Both the position numbers and the translations under genes were made by a program. From the NCBI GenBank assembly GCA_051747965.1, contig JBNJGS010000065.1:1-16531 (forward strand): 16,531 nucleotides of DNA. The letters are read 5' to 3'. The first letter of the stretch is position 1. Each line of letters opens with the position of its first letter. Under the pieces are notes generated by a model that was not told the origin of the DNA, did not search any database, and saw only the letters and a list, made by a program, of their open reading frames with translations. Shown here piece after piece: positions 8,326 to 16,238 of the stretch. The stretch comes from JAQIBY01 sp051747965 (GTDB lineage: Bacteria; Bacteroidota; Bacteroidia; Bacteroidales; ML635J-15).

Positions 8326-8337
8326 ATCTTTTATAAT
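8308..8337 (+). promoter_or_regulatory. Possible promoter for ssb
   Basis: Upstream of ssb there is ATGACA (8308-8313), an 18-nt spacer and TATAAT (8332-8337), which overlaps TAATTTTA, a near match to the Bacteroidota -7 box. The first element lies inside the end of the S46 gene. The 40-nt gap before ssb is very AT-rich and has no terminator hairpin. AT-rich gaps give such matches easily, so this is a weak call. Confidence 0.22.
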
Positions 8338-8365
8338 TTTATCCTTTAAATAAAAAACATGCACT

Positions 8366-8857
8366 ATGATCAATAAAGTTATCCTTTTGGGGAACATTGG
8401 TAAAGACCCCGACATCAACTATATTCAGCCGGATGTACCTCTGGCAAAGTTCCCTCTGGCTACTGATGAATCTTTCAAACGCCGTGACGGACAGTGGGAA
8501 GACCGCACTGAATGGCATAATATTATCGCCTGGAGGGGCCTTGCAAAATATGTTGAAAACAGCATCAAAAAGGGAATGCAGGTTTTTGTTGAAGGCAAAA
8601 TCCAGACCCGCAAATACGAAGACCAGAACGGTCAGGAGCGTTATATCACGCAAATTGTTGCAGAATCAATCCGTATCAGCAACAAACGGGGACTTGGTGA
8701 CAACATGCCTGCAGACAACACGCAGGGACAAGCCGGCCAACAACAGCCACCTGAAAATCAGCAGCAGCAAAACACTACGGCAAAGCAGGCACCACCGGCA
8801 GAAAACAATGACCCCTTTGGCAATGATGAACAGACAGATGACGATTTGCCATTTTAA
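8366..8857 (+). CDS. ssb: Single-stranded DNA-binding protein
   Basis: A 163-residue SSB that coats single-stranded DNA during replication, repair and recombination, normally as a homotetramer. The N-terminal OB fold covers residues 1-106 and begins MINKVILLGNIGKDP, followed by WHNIIAW (50-56), GMQVFVEGKIQTRKYED (70-86) and ITQIVAESI. A flexible Gln/Pro/Asn-rich linker spans about 107-155. The acidic tip DDDLPF (158-163) is the docking site for partner proteins such as helicases and nucleases. An upstream ATG at 8359 is out of frame, so the start is 8366. The gene begins the ssb-gldE-gldD-PPTase run, with a 10-nt gap to gldE. The neighbourhood ssb-gldE-gldD is also known from Flavobacterium johnsoniae, which supports the names of both neighbours. 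Confidence 0.96.
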   Translation: MINKVILLGNIGKDPDINYIQPDVPLAKFPLATDESFKRRDGQWEDRTEWHNIIAWRGLAKYVENSIKKGMQVFVEGKIQTRKYEDQNGQERYITQIVAESIRISNKRGLGDNMPADNTQGQAGQQQPPENQQQQNTTAKQAPPAENNDPFGNDEQTDDDLPF

Positions 8858-8867
8858 CTGATCACCC

Positions 8868-10130
8868 ATGGCAATAACAACCGGCATCATTCTGGTACTT
8901 ATTCTGCTTGTGTGTTCAGCCCTTGTTTCAGGGTCAGAAGTTGCATTTTTCTCACTTTCTGAAAGCGACAAACAAAGCATGGCAGAACGACAGAGCCCTG
9001 CTTCGAAACTGGCCATGAGGCTTCTGGACAAACCCGAGTCTTTGCTTGCCACAATACTGGTGGCCAAGAACCTGATGAATGTGGCAGTGATTATCATTGT
9101 TGCACACATCAGCCAGCCTTTGTTTCAGGATGCAGGCTCCACACTTGTGGTTTTTGTTCTTCAGGTTGCTGTGCTCACTTTTGTGCTGCTTTTGCTCGGT
9201 GAGCTCATGCCAAAAACCTATGCCAATCAGTTTGCTCAACGTTATGCCGGCCTGATGGCTTTTCCTCTTCAGGCTCTGCGCATATTTCTTTATCCTTTGT
9301 CCATTTTGCTGACCAGCGGTACTGGTATTATCAATAAGAGACTTAGCAACAGTGAGCAAAATGTAAGCATGGACGAACTCAGCCAGGCCATCGAGGAGGC
9401 ATCAGATGACCTGACAGATGAAAAGGAAATGCTGGAAGGCATTGTGAATTTCTCCAATATTCAGGTAAAAGAAATCATGAAGCCAAGGATGAATATCGTT
9501 GCGCTGGACTATGGCTACAGCATGGAAAAAGTGATCGGAGTGATTGTGGAATCAGGATATTCCCGCCTGCCGGTATATGAAGATGATTTTGACAACATTC
9601 GCGGTATTCTGTATGTGAAAGATCTGCTACCTTACATTAATCTTAAGCAAAAACAGGATTTCAACTGGCAACAACTGATCAGGGAATTTTATTTTGTTCC
9701 CGAATCAAAAATCATTTCAGAATTACTTGAAGAATTTCAGCAGAAAAAAATACACATGGCAATCGTCATCGACGAATATGGTGGCACCAGCGGTCTGGTT
9801 ACCCTGGAAGATATTCTGGAGGAAATCGTTGGAGAAATTACAGATGAGTCTGATGTTGAAGAAGCATTGTACAATAAAACAGGAGACAAAACCTGGGAAT
9901 TTGCCGGCAGGATTTCCCTGAATGATTTTTGCAAAATCGTGGACTGTGACATCAAACAGTTTGATGAAATTAAAGGCGATGCCGATTCCCTTGCCGGACT
10001 GATCCTTGAAATTAAGGGAGAAATACCACAGGAAAATGATGAGCTGCCTTTCGGGCGGTTTGTTTTCACCATCAAAGGCGTTGACAAACGTCGTATTAAA
10101 CTTATAGAAGTATATGCCAAAGACAAATAA
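8868..10130 (+). CDS. gldE: Gliding-associated membrane protein GldE (CNNM/CorC-like)
   Basis: A 420-residue membrane protein of the HlyC/CorC (CNNM) family. The N-terminal DUF21/CNNM transmembrane domain covers about 1-190: hydrophobic helices near 5-25, 60-80, 90-112 and 125-150, with GELMPKT at 111-117 and the family phrase SGSEVAFFSLS at 21-31. A CBS pair follows at about 203-325 (KEIMKPRMNIVALD; DEYGGTSGLVTLEDILEEIVGEI begins at 302). The C-terminal CorC_HlyC domain is about 340-418. Members of this family are linked to divalent cation export, while GldE in F. johnsoniae supports gliding and T9SS function alongside GldD. The call rests on the fold plus its position between ssb and gldD. 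Its end overlaps the gldD start by 17 nt. Confidence 0.92.
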   Translation: MAITTGIILVLILLVCSALVSGSEVAFFSLSESDKQSMAERQSPASKLAMRLLDKPESLLATILVAKNLMNVAVIIIVAHISQPLFQDAGSTLVVFVLQVAVLTFVLLLLGELMPKTYANQFAQRYAGLMAFPLQALRIFLYPLSILLTSGTGIINKRLSNSEQNVSMDELSQAIEEASDDLTDEKEMLEGIVNFSNIQVKEIMKPRMNIVALDYGYSMEKVIGVIVESGYSRLPVYEDDFDNIRGILYVKDLLPYINLKQKQDFNWQQLIREFYFVPESKIISELLEEFQQKKIHMAIVIDEYGGTSGLVTLEDILEEIVGEITDESDVEEALYNKTGDKTWEFAGRISLNDFCKIVDCDIKQFDEIKGDADSLAGLILEIKGEIPQENDELPFGRFVFTIKGVDKRRIKLIEVYAKDK

Positions 10131-10701
10131 GCTATATGTTATTGCTCTCATTGCATTGCTCTCAGCCACCATGCTGACCGGATGCAACAGAAACAAAAAC
10201 AATGTACCCAAACCCAAAGGTTATTTCAGAATTGATTTGCCCAAAAAAAATTACATCCCTTATGAGGGTGAATGCCCCTATCATTTTGATTATCCGGAAT
10301 ATGCCATTATTTATCCGGGAAAAGAAGAAAATCCCTGTTGGCTGAATATTCATTTCCCCCTGCAGGATGCGACCATCTACCTTACCTACAAATCTGTTGA
10401 TGATGATTTACACAGCATGACAGAAGACAGCCGGGAACTTGCCTATAAGCATACAACAAAAGCAGAAGCAATCAATGAAACAAGCTTCACCAATGAGGAA
10501 AACAATGTTTATGGCATCATGTATGACCTCCGCGGCAATGTTGCATCTGCACTGCAGTTTCACCTGACAGACAGCACAAATCATTTTATCAGAGGATCAT
10601 TGTATTTTAACACCAAACCAAACAAAGACAGTGTAGCACCTGTTCTGAAATTCATCAGGAAGGATGTTGTACACTTGATAGAAAGCACAGAATGGAAATA
10701 G
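10114..10701 (+). CDS. gldD: Gliding motility lipoprotein GldD
   Basis: A 195-residue lipoprotein. Residues 1-23 form a lipoprotein signal peptide ending in lipobox LTGC with acylated C24. The mature part opens with the GldD hallmark PKPKGYFRIDLPKKNY (32-47), followed by YHFDYPEYA and CWLNIHFP. Further family-like text is YGIMYDLRGNVASALQFHLTD near 133-153 and HFIRGSLYFNT near 157-167. GldD is needed for gliding and T9SS function in flavobacteria; its biochemical role is not known to me. The start overlaps gldE by 17 nt, and this start is required to keep the signal peptide. A 3-nt gap leads to the PPTase gene. Gliding itself cannot be inferred from gldD alone, since many non-gliding Bacteroidota carry it. 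Confidence 0.94.
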   Translation: MPKTNKLYVIALIALLSATMLTGCNRNKNNVPKPKGYFRIDLPKKNYIPYEGECPYHFDYPEYAIIYPGKEENPCWLNIHFPLQDATIYLTYKSVDDDLHSMTEDSRELAYKHTTKAEAINETSFTNEENNVYGIMYDLRGNVASALQFHLTDSTNHFIRGSLYFNTKPNKDSVAPVLKFIRKDVVHLIESTEWK

Positions 10702-10704
10702 ATT

Positions 10705-11295
10705 ATGGTTATTCATCACATTATCCCATCAGAAGACATAACAATATACCTGCTGGAACTGCCTCATTTGAGTTCCGTAGATAGTATTTCCCTTACCAAA
10801 GAGGAAAAACAAAAACTGAACTCGCTGAAAAGCCCTTCCCGCAAAAGAGAATATCTTGCAGTGAGGAGTCTTCTTCATCACACAGGACTGAAAGGTAAGC
10901 TTATATATAAAAACAAGCGGCCGAAACTGAAAGACAGCCCATATAAGATCAGCCTTTCTCATTGCAAAACCCATGCTGCACTCGCATTATCGCAACAGGA
11001 GGTTGGTGTGGATGTTGAAACTCCCGGCAATCGTATCAGAAAAACAGTGGGAAAATTTCTTGGCAAAGATGAAACCCAAATGGCCGGCAATGACATCCAT
11101 AAACTGACTCTTTTCTGGTCAGCCAAAGAGAGTATATACAAAATCAACAACCGGCTGAATAATTTCAAAAGGGACATGCGCATCACCGCTCTTGATATGG
11201 ACAAGCAATATATCGGTGTCGAATGTAAAGACAAACATCGTTCCTGCTTTTTCAAAGACATGAGCGATGTAATTGTGACATGGTGCGTGGATTAG
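10705..11295 (+). CDS. Sfp-type 4'-phosphopantetheinyl transferase
   Basis: A 196-residue enzyme that moves the phosphopantetheine arm of CoA onto a serine of carrier proteins. The superfamily signature is present: VGVDVE at 100-105 (D103 and E105 as Mg2+ ligands) and FWSAKESIYKI at 137-147 (E142 as third ligand, K141 and K146 conserved). A SLSHCKTHAALAL block at 83-95 matches the region before the first motif. It is shorter than Sfp (about 224 residues) but within the range of bacterial PPTases. No carrier protein, polyketide or fatty-acid gene is in the window; it may be the housekeeping enzyme for ACP or serve a resorcinol/flexirubin-type pathway elsewhere. It follows gldD by 3 nt and so is probably co-expressed with gldE-gldD. 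Confidence 0.9.
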   Translation: MVIHHIIPSEDITIYLLELPHLSSVDSISLTKEEKQKLNSLKSPSRKREYLAVRSLLHHTGLKGKLIYKNKRPKLKDSPYKISLSHCKTHAALALSQQEVGVDVETPGNRIRKTVGKFLGKDETQMAGNDIHKLTLFWSAKESIYKINNRLNNFKRDMRITALDMDKQYIGVECKDKHRSCFFKDMSDVIVTWCVD

Positions 11296-11421
11296 CAGCA
11301 GAGGGAGCAGATTTCTGTCGACTCTCATAAAACATAAGTTTATTCAATAATCAGCAGCCTGCAGACAACATGAGTTTTGGCATGCCGGTGTTTACATGCT
11401 GATACAGGTAATACCATAACC

Positions 11422-11464
11422 GGTTGCAGAAGGCGTTCACACGCGAGTGCGTGATGCAGCAACC
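11422..11464. other. Nested inverted repeat (possible structured RNA or operator)
   Basis: An outer perfect 6-bp stem GGTTGC (11422-11427) pairs with GCAACC (11459-11464). Inside it a perfect 5-bp stem CACGC (11440-11444) closes a GAGT loop with GCGTG (11449-11453). Unpaired stretches of 12 and 5 nt separate the two stems. No T-run follows, so a rho-independent terminator is unlikely. It matches no riboswitch class I can recognise. It lies about 145 nt upstream of the barrel gene start. Confidence 0.45.
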
Positions 11465-11513
11465 AGCTAAGAGCCATATCAGTAAAAGCAGGTATCTCAA
11501 CATACATAGCATC

Positions 11514-11529
11514 TTAACATCTCTTTAAC
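11514..11529. promoter_or_regulatory. Direct repeat TTAAC with 11-bp period (possible response-regulator site)
   Basis: TTAAC occurs at 11514-11518 and again at 11525-11529, one helical turn apart and in the same orientation, within similar flanks (TCTTAACA and CTTTAACG). Tandem half-sites with 10-11 bp spacing are typical of OmpR/PhoB-family response regulators. The site is about 80 bp upstream of the barrel gene start, where an activator could act. No regulator gene is in the window. The assignment is inference from spacing alone. Confidence 0.3.
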
Positions 11530-11607
11530 GTGGTTTTCCTGTAACAATACTGCAGGCCCCTTCGTCAAGCGAGCAAATATCAAAGAGAAACCCACAAATA
11601 TCTTAGT

Positions 11608-13986
11608 ATGAAACTCAGAAATACAATTATCGGCCTGTCATTATTGATGATGCTTTGTAATGGAACAACCGCACTGGCTGGCGAAGCCGGAGGGAAAATC
11701 ACGGGGGCAATTATTTCCGGCAACTCACAGGAGCCTGTTGCTTTTGCCAACATTACTTTGTTTAATTCTGCAAAAAAACTGATCACCGGCACATTAAGTG
11801 ACAAAAACGGCAAATTCGAGCTTGAAGAACTTGATTTTGACAAATATAAGCTGGAAATTTCCTGCCTTGGTTATGCAAAACTGGAGAAAGAGATTGATGT
11901 AAGTTCAGAAAGCTCCATGATAAAACTTGGAGAGATACATTTACAACCCTCAGCAGAAAAACTGGGTGAAGTAGAGGTATCCGAAGAGCGCCTGAAAGGG
12001 AAGCAGGAAGTTGACCGCACGGTGTTCACCATCAATGAAGAAATACAAAAAACCGCTTCTGACGGCATGGATGTCCTGAAGAATATTCCCGGGGTAAGTG
12101 TAGATTTCCAGGATAATATCACTCTTGAAGGAAGCGGCAACATAATGTATCTTGTCAATGGTGTTAAACGCAACAAAAATTATGTAGCACAGCTCAATCC
12201 CAAAGACTTCAACAAGGTAGAAATAATCACCAATCCCGGTGTTGAATATGAAGCTGATATAGATGCGGTGATCAATATTGTCACCCGCAGCAGGCAAACC
12301 GGTGGCAGGGGAAGCATCAGCTTGCAGGGAGCAGATCCTGACAATTTCCTTGGCAACGGAAACGGCAGTCTACAATACGGGAATAAAAATTTCAGGGTTT
12401 TTGTCTCAGATCGCTTACATTACGAAAATTTTCCGGGCAGCAAACTCATCACAAACCGAATCATTCAGAACAGCGACACCATCATCACAGAAACCAAAGG
12501 CAATGGCCGGGCATCCTGGCTTAACAACAGTTTCAGTTATGGATTTGACTGGTTTATCAATGATAAGAACATCATAAATCTGTATGGTGAATATTATCTC
12601 CACCAGACCAACAATTCAAATTATCTCTTGCACAGCATTGAACGCTATAATTCCGAAACCGGCAGTGAATATGATTTGAATCAAAGTGTATTATCAGATA
12701 ATAAGCGTCTTTACAATTCATTATTTTACAAACATGACTTTGAAGAAAAAGATCACTTTCTCAGCTCACAATTCAATCACTACAGGTACAGTTCAAATGC
12801 TAACAACCGCTATGATTATCAGTACACATATATCAATTCGGAAATCAGCCCTGATTTGCATCACAGCCGCAGCGAAAAAATAAGCAACGATCGTCAGCGA
12901 TTGGAATGGAAGAATGACTACAGCCGTAAACTTGGCGGACATAGCTTCCGTGCAGGCGCACTCTCCTATTATCAGTGGTTTAATAATCATTATGAGCTGA
13001 GTTCGGATTCGGAAAAGAATTTTGTGTACAATGAATTCAGGCAGGAAGCTTACCTGAGCACAAAAGGTGGTACTAAATCGATTCAGTACAGTGGTGGTGT
13101 AAGAATGGCATATTCAAAAAGCCTGATTGAGGAAGATGTTACCAACACCTATACCGAGTGGCTACCCAAAATCAGCCTGCAGTACAATATCAACAAAAAT
13201 TCCTCTCTGAATCTCAGTGCAAGACGCCGTATTTACCGTCCCGGACTCAATCAGCTCAATCCGTTCATAACCACAATCACCGATCGCGTGATACAAACCG
13301 GGAATCCGGATTTGAAACCGCAGGTCCTGAATCGCACTGAGCTGAAATATGCTGTCAACATTAAAACAAGCTACCTGGCACCCAAACTGTTTCTGGACTA
13401 TACAACAAACAGTATCCAGCAGGATATCAGCATCACAGATGACGGAACAGCCATCATGCGGCCGGAAAATGTCGGACAACGGTATGTTTACGGGGTAGGT
13501 TTATCCGGTGCCATAGTCATCGGGAAATGGTTCCGGATGAATCCTTCTTTGAGCCTTTATCAGGTTGAAGTAGCCGGCCCGGGAGGCTATCAGGAAAAAT
13601 TTGTATCATATCGTATCCACGGCCACCTCATTCTTTCTCCCTTTACAAACAAATCTTTCTCCTTTATGGCCAACCTTGAAATGAAGGGACCCCAGCCCGG
13701 TTACAAATCTGTTTCCTACAGGGATCCCCTGATGTTTACAGGCATCAACTGGAAGATTTCAAAGAGTTTCACCGCATCTACTTTTGTAGCACCACTTTTT
13801 GGTGGGTTTACTTATGAAGAAACAGAATACCGGGATGGTGATTATCATCATCTGAGCAGTAACCGGATAGACTCATCATGGCTCATAGCTATGGAAATCA
13901 AGTATGAATTTACATGGGGAAAAACACCCCGTAGACTACAGCGCTCTACGGATTATGAACGTGACGGAAATGGAGGTACACTGTAA
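11608..13986 (+). CDS. TonB-receptor-like outer-membrane beta-barrel protein (CarboxypepD-like N-domain)
   Basis: A 792-residue outer-membrane protein. The signal peptide is MKLRNTIIGLSLLMMLCNGT with cleavage near ALA24. Residues 30-113 form a CarboxypepD-regulatory-like domain (GKITGAIISGNSQEPVAFAN...LSDKNGKFELEEL). Residues about 134-230 are plug-like: DVLKNIPGVSVDFQDNI, MYLVNGVKRNK and VEIITNPGVEYEADIDAVIN. The rest, to about 770, is a beta-barrel with alternating aromatic strands and family phrases such as RRRIYRPGLNQLNPF and TGNPDLKPQ. This matches the Bacteroidota family usually called outer membrane beta-barrel family protein, related to TonB-dependent receptors. After the last strand (IAMEIKYEFTWG) a charged tail of about 25 residues follows, so the protein does not end in the usual aromatic residue. 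No SusD partner, lipoprotein or regulator is adjacent, so the cargo is unknown. It appears to be a single-gene unit closed by the terminator at 14019. Confidence 0.9.
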   Translation: MKLRNTIIGLSLLMMLCNGTTALAGEAGGKITGAIISGNSQEPVAFANITLFNSAKKLITGTLSDKNGKFELEELDFDKYKLEISCLGYAKLEKEIDVSSESSMIKLGEIHLQPSAEKLGEVEVSEERLKGKQEVDRTVFTINEEIQKTASDGMDVLKNIPGVSVDFQDNITLEGSGNIMYLVNGVKRNKNYVAQLNPKDFNKVEIITNPGVEYEADIDAVINIVTRSRQTGGRGSISLQGADPDNFLGNGNGSLQYGNKNFRVFVSDRLHYENFPGSKLITNRIIQNSDTIITETKGNGRASWLNNSFSYGFDWFINDKNIINLYGEYYLHQTNNSNYLLHSIERYNSETGSEYDLNQSVLSDNKRLYNSLFYKHDFEEKDHFLSSQFNHYRYSSNANNRYDYQYTYINSEISPDLHHSRSEKISNDRQRLEWKNDYSRKLGGHSFRAGALSYYQWFNNHYELSSDSEKNFVYNEFRQEAYLSTKGGTKSIQYSGGVRMAYSKSLIEEDVTNTYTEWLPKISLQYNINKNSSLNLSARRRIYRPGLNQLNPFITTITDRVIQTGNPDLKPQVLNRTELKYAVNIKTSYLAPKLFLDYTTNSIQQDISITDDGTAIMRPENVGQRYVYGVGLSGAIVIGKWFRMNPSLSLYQVEVAGPGGYQEKFVSYRIHGHLILSPFTNKSFSFMANLEMKGPQPGYKSVSYRDPLMFTGINWKISKSFTASTFVAPLFGGFTYEETEYRDGDYHHLSSNRIDSSWLIAMEIKYEFTWGKTPRRLQRSTDYERDGNGGTL

Positions 13987-14018
13987 CATAAGATTGCCAA
14001 AATGTCGCATTTCTCATT

Positions 14019-14051
14019 TATCCCTGTTTTGCTATTTGCATAACAGGGATA
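14019..14051 (+). terminator. Hairpin terminator after the barrel gene
   Basis: A perfect 10-bp inverted repeat: TATCCCTGTT (14019-14028) pairs with AACAGGGATA (14042-14051) around a 13-nt loop, followed by a short T-rich tract (TTTTAT). It lies 33 nt after the stop of the barrel gene. The T-tract is short, but the stem is the strongest in the window and the position is right. It separates the barrel gene from the copper ATPase unit. Confidence 0.7.
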
Positions 14052-14136
14052 TTTTATGATATACAGTTTCTGCACAGGATGCAGCTAACAGCCACAGCAC
14101 TTATGCCGCTTTCTAAACATTTTCTGCGGGAGATTG

Positions 14137-14152
14137 TCATTATGTAAAATGA
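14137..14152. promoter_or_regulatory. Dyad TCATT-N6-AATGA in the copB leader (possible operator)
   Basis: TCATT at 14137-14141 and AATGA at 14148-14152 form a perfect 5-bp dyad with a 6-nt centre, 70 bp upstream of the copB start. A second short inverted repeat, GACCG (14177-14181) with CGGTC (14190-14194), lies closer to the start and could fold in the transcript leader. Neither matches the CopY box or a CueR-type palindrome known to me. Short dyads arise by chance in AT-rich DNA, so the operator role is tentative. Confidence 0.27.
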
Positions 14153-14221
14153 ACATTTCTGATCAATAATTTTAATGACCGATTATCTCCGGTCTGAAAT
14201 GGTGATAAAAACAAAAAAAAG

Positions 14222-16234
14222 ATGGCAGAACACAAAAATGACAAGCATAATCAGAGACATGAATCACATGATCACAGTGATCATCACAAAATGATGATTC
14301 GTGATTTCAGAAAACGTTTCTGGATTTCACTGGCAATCACGCTGCCTGTACTGGTATTATCACCCATGGTTCAGGGTTTGCTGGGATATGATTTCACTTT
14401 TGAATACAGTAAGTACATCCTGTTTGGACTTTCAGCCCTGATTTTTTTCTATGGGGGCTGGCCTTTCCTTACCGGCATGAAAGATGAGCTTAAAAAAGGC
14501 AAACCCGGCATGATGACCCTTATCGCGGTTGCCATTACAGTAGCTTTCGGCTACAGTACGGCCACTACTTTCGGTCTGGAAGGGAAAACCTTTTTCTGGG
14601 AACTTGCCACACTGATTGATGTGATGCTGCTGGGGCACTGGATAGAAATGAAATCGGTGGTTGCTGCCTCAAAATCCCTGCAAAAACTGGTAGAAATGAT
14701 GCCATCGGAAGCCCATCTGCTTGATGGTGATAAGACAAGGGATGTCAAAATTGATGACCTGGAAGAAGGCAATAAAGTGCTTGTACGGCCCGGAGAAAAA
14801 ATTCCCGTGGACGGAGAGATTATCGATGGTGATAGTCAGATTGATGAATCCATGGTTACCGGCGAGTCCAAACCGGTAAAAAAGACAAAAGATGACAAGG
14901 TCATTGGTGGCACAATTAACGGCAATGGATCGCTGACAGTGAAAGTCAGTCAGGTTGGTGAAGATGCCTATCTCAGCAAAGTCATTGACATGGTAAGGAC
15001 AGCCCAGGGGAAAAAATCAAAAACCCAGAATCTGGCAGACAAAATTGCTTTTTGGCTGACCATCATTGCCCTGACGGTAGGTTTCGGCACACTTGCCACC
15101 TGGCTGATACTGGACAAACCATTTGTTTTTGCTCTGGAAAGAATGGCCAGTGTCATGGTCATCACATGCCCTCATGCACTGGGACTGGCGGTTCCGCTGG
15201 TGGTAGCCATTTCCACATCAGTTTCTGCGCGAAACGGATTGCTCATCCGCAACCGGACTGCCTTCGAAAATGCCCGCAAAATCACACTTATGGCATTTGA
15301 CAAAACAGGAACGCTAACAAAAGGAAATTTTGGTGTCAGGCGCCATGGCTCTGTATCAGACAAATATGATGAGGTGGCAATCCTCAAATATGCCGGTGCT
15401 CTTGAAAGTAAATCCGAACATCCGCTTGCAGTTGGCATTATGGATAAAGTTAAAAATGAAGAAATTGAGGTTTACAAAGCCGAAAATGTTAATGCCATCA
15501 CGGGTGAAGGCATAGAAGCAGATGTTGAAGGAAAAAATGTAAAGGTAGTGAGTCCGGGTTATCTGGAAGATCACGATATGGAAATTCCCGAAGGAGCCAT
15601 GGGGAATGAACAGGAAACGGTGGTTTTTCTCCTGGTGGATGGTGAAACAGTCGGATATATTGCTATGGCAGATGAAATCCGTGAAGAGTCCTATGATGCA
15701 GTTAAGACACTCAGGGATAATGGGCTAAAAGTATATATGATTACCGGCGATAACGAAAATGTAGCCAAAAGTGTGAGCGACGAGCTTGGTCTTGACGGCT
15801 ATTATGCAGGAATTTTGCCGGATGAGAAGCTTGAACGTATCAAATCTTTTCAAAAAGACGGAGAATTTGTTGCCATGACGGGTGATGGCATCAATGATGC
15901 TCCTGCACTGGCAACTGCTGATGTAGGCATTGCGGTGGGTTCAGGCACAGATGTAGCTGCAGAAACAGCAGATATCATCCTGGTAAACAGCAATCCGCAG
16001 GACATTGCATCCCTGGTGCTGTTCGGCAAGGAAACCTATAAAAAAATGATTCAGAATTTTGTCTGGGCAACTGCATACAATGTGGTGGCCATCCCACTGG
16101 CAGCAGGTGTGCTCTTTAGTGCAGGCATACTCATCAATCCCGCTGTGGGAGCATTGCTGATGAGCCTGAGTACAATCATTGTTGCCATCAATGCACAATT
16201 ACTGAAAAGAAAATTAATCATCAATAAAACATAA
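14222..16234 (+). CDS. copB: CopB-type (P1B-3, CPH motif) copper-translocating P-type ATPase
   Basis: A 670-residue inner-membrane heavy-metal ATPase that uses ATP to export copper (Cu2+, or Cu+/Ag+). The cytosolic N-terminus is His-rich (seven His in the first 23 residues: H4, H9, H13, H16, H18, H21, H22) and has no CxxC heavy-metal-associated domain. Catalytic landmarks: TGES at 213-216 (actuator), CPH at 316-318 in the metal-binding helix, phosphorylated D360 in DKTGTLT, HP locus SEHP at 398-401 and GDGINDAP at 554-561. Downstream helices carry N620 with PLAAG and MSLSTIIVAINA at 647-658, which fit the P1B-3 metal-site pattern. CPH instead of CPC, together with the His-rich tail, separates it from CopA-type pumps. 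Length is normal for CopB. It follows a 235-bp gap containing a terminator and a dyad, so it probably has its own promoter. A DUF302 gene follows 4 nt later. Confidence 0.94.
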   Translation: MAEHKNDKHNQRHESHDHSDHHKMMIRDFRKRFWISLAITLPVLVLSPMVQGLLGYDFTFEYSKYILFGLSALIFFYGGWPFLTGMKDELKKGKPGMMTLIAVAITVAFGYSTATTFGLEGKTFFWELATLIDVMLLGHWIEMKSVVAASKSLQKLVEMMPSEAHLLDGDKTRDVKIDDLEEGNKVLVRPGEKIPVDGEIIDGDSQIDESMVTGESKPVKKTKDDKVIGGTINGNGSLTVKVSQVGEDAYLSKVIDMVRTAQGKKSKTQNLADKIAFWLTIIALTVGFGTLATWLILDKPFVFALERMASVMVITCPHALGLAVPLVVAISTSVSARNGLLIRNRTAFENARKITLMAFDKTGTLTKGNFGVRRHGSVSDKYDEVAILKYAGALESKSEHPLAVGIMDKVKNEEIEVYKAENVNAITGEGIEADVEGKNVKVVSPGYLEDHDMEIPEGAMGNEQETVVFLLVDGETVGYIAMADEIREESYDAVKTLRDNGLKVYMITGDNENVAKSVSDELGLDGYYAGILPDEKLERIKSFQKDGEFVAMTGDGINDAPALATADVGIAVGSGTDVAAETADIILVNSNPQDIASLVLFGKETYKKMIQNFVWATAYNVVAIPLAAGVLFSAGILINPAVGALLMSLSTIIVAINAQLLKRKLIINKT

Positions 16235-16238
16235 GATT

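Larger units (their letters stand above)
11296..11607. other. 312-bp intergenic region before the outer-membrane barrel gene
   Basis: This gap holds no credible gene: the longest ATG-started reading I checked is 10 codons at 11370. It contains the nested hairpin at 11422-11464 and an 11-bp-period TTAAC repeat at 11514-11529, listed separately. There is also a smaller possible stem, GCATG with CATGC, near 11380-11399. I see no clear poly-T terminator after the PPTase stop and no perfect Bacteroidota -7/-33 promoter pair, although the barrel gene almost certainly starts its own transcript here. Confidence 0.7.

Noticed and set aside
8397..8861. 154-codon alternative plus-strand frame over ssb
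   Set aside because: It lacks family-like composition; the frame starting at 8366 encodes a complete SSB with OB fold and acidic tip.
9723..10217. 164-codon minus-strand frame across gldE/gldD
   Set aside because: It is antisense to two well-supported genes and shows no recognisable domain; explained as a shadow.
11370..11607. Cobalamin riboswitch or tRNA in the leader of the barrel gene
   Set aside because: The nested hairpins suggested RNA, but I find no B12-box, no T-loop or anticodon arm and no CCA-type acceptor.
14002..14040. 12-codon ORF overlapping the terminator after the barrel gene
   Set aside because: It is very short and coincides with the stem-loop; no evidence of translation.
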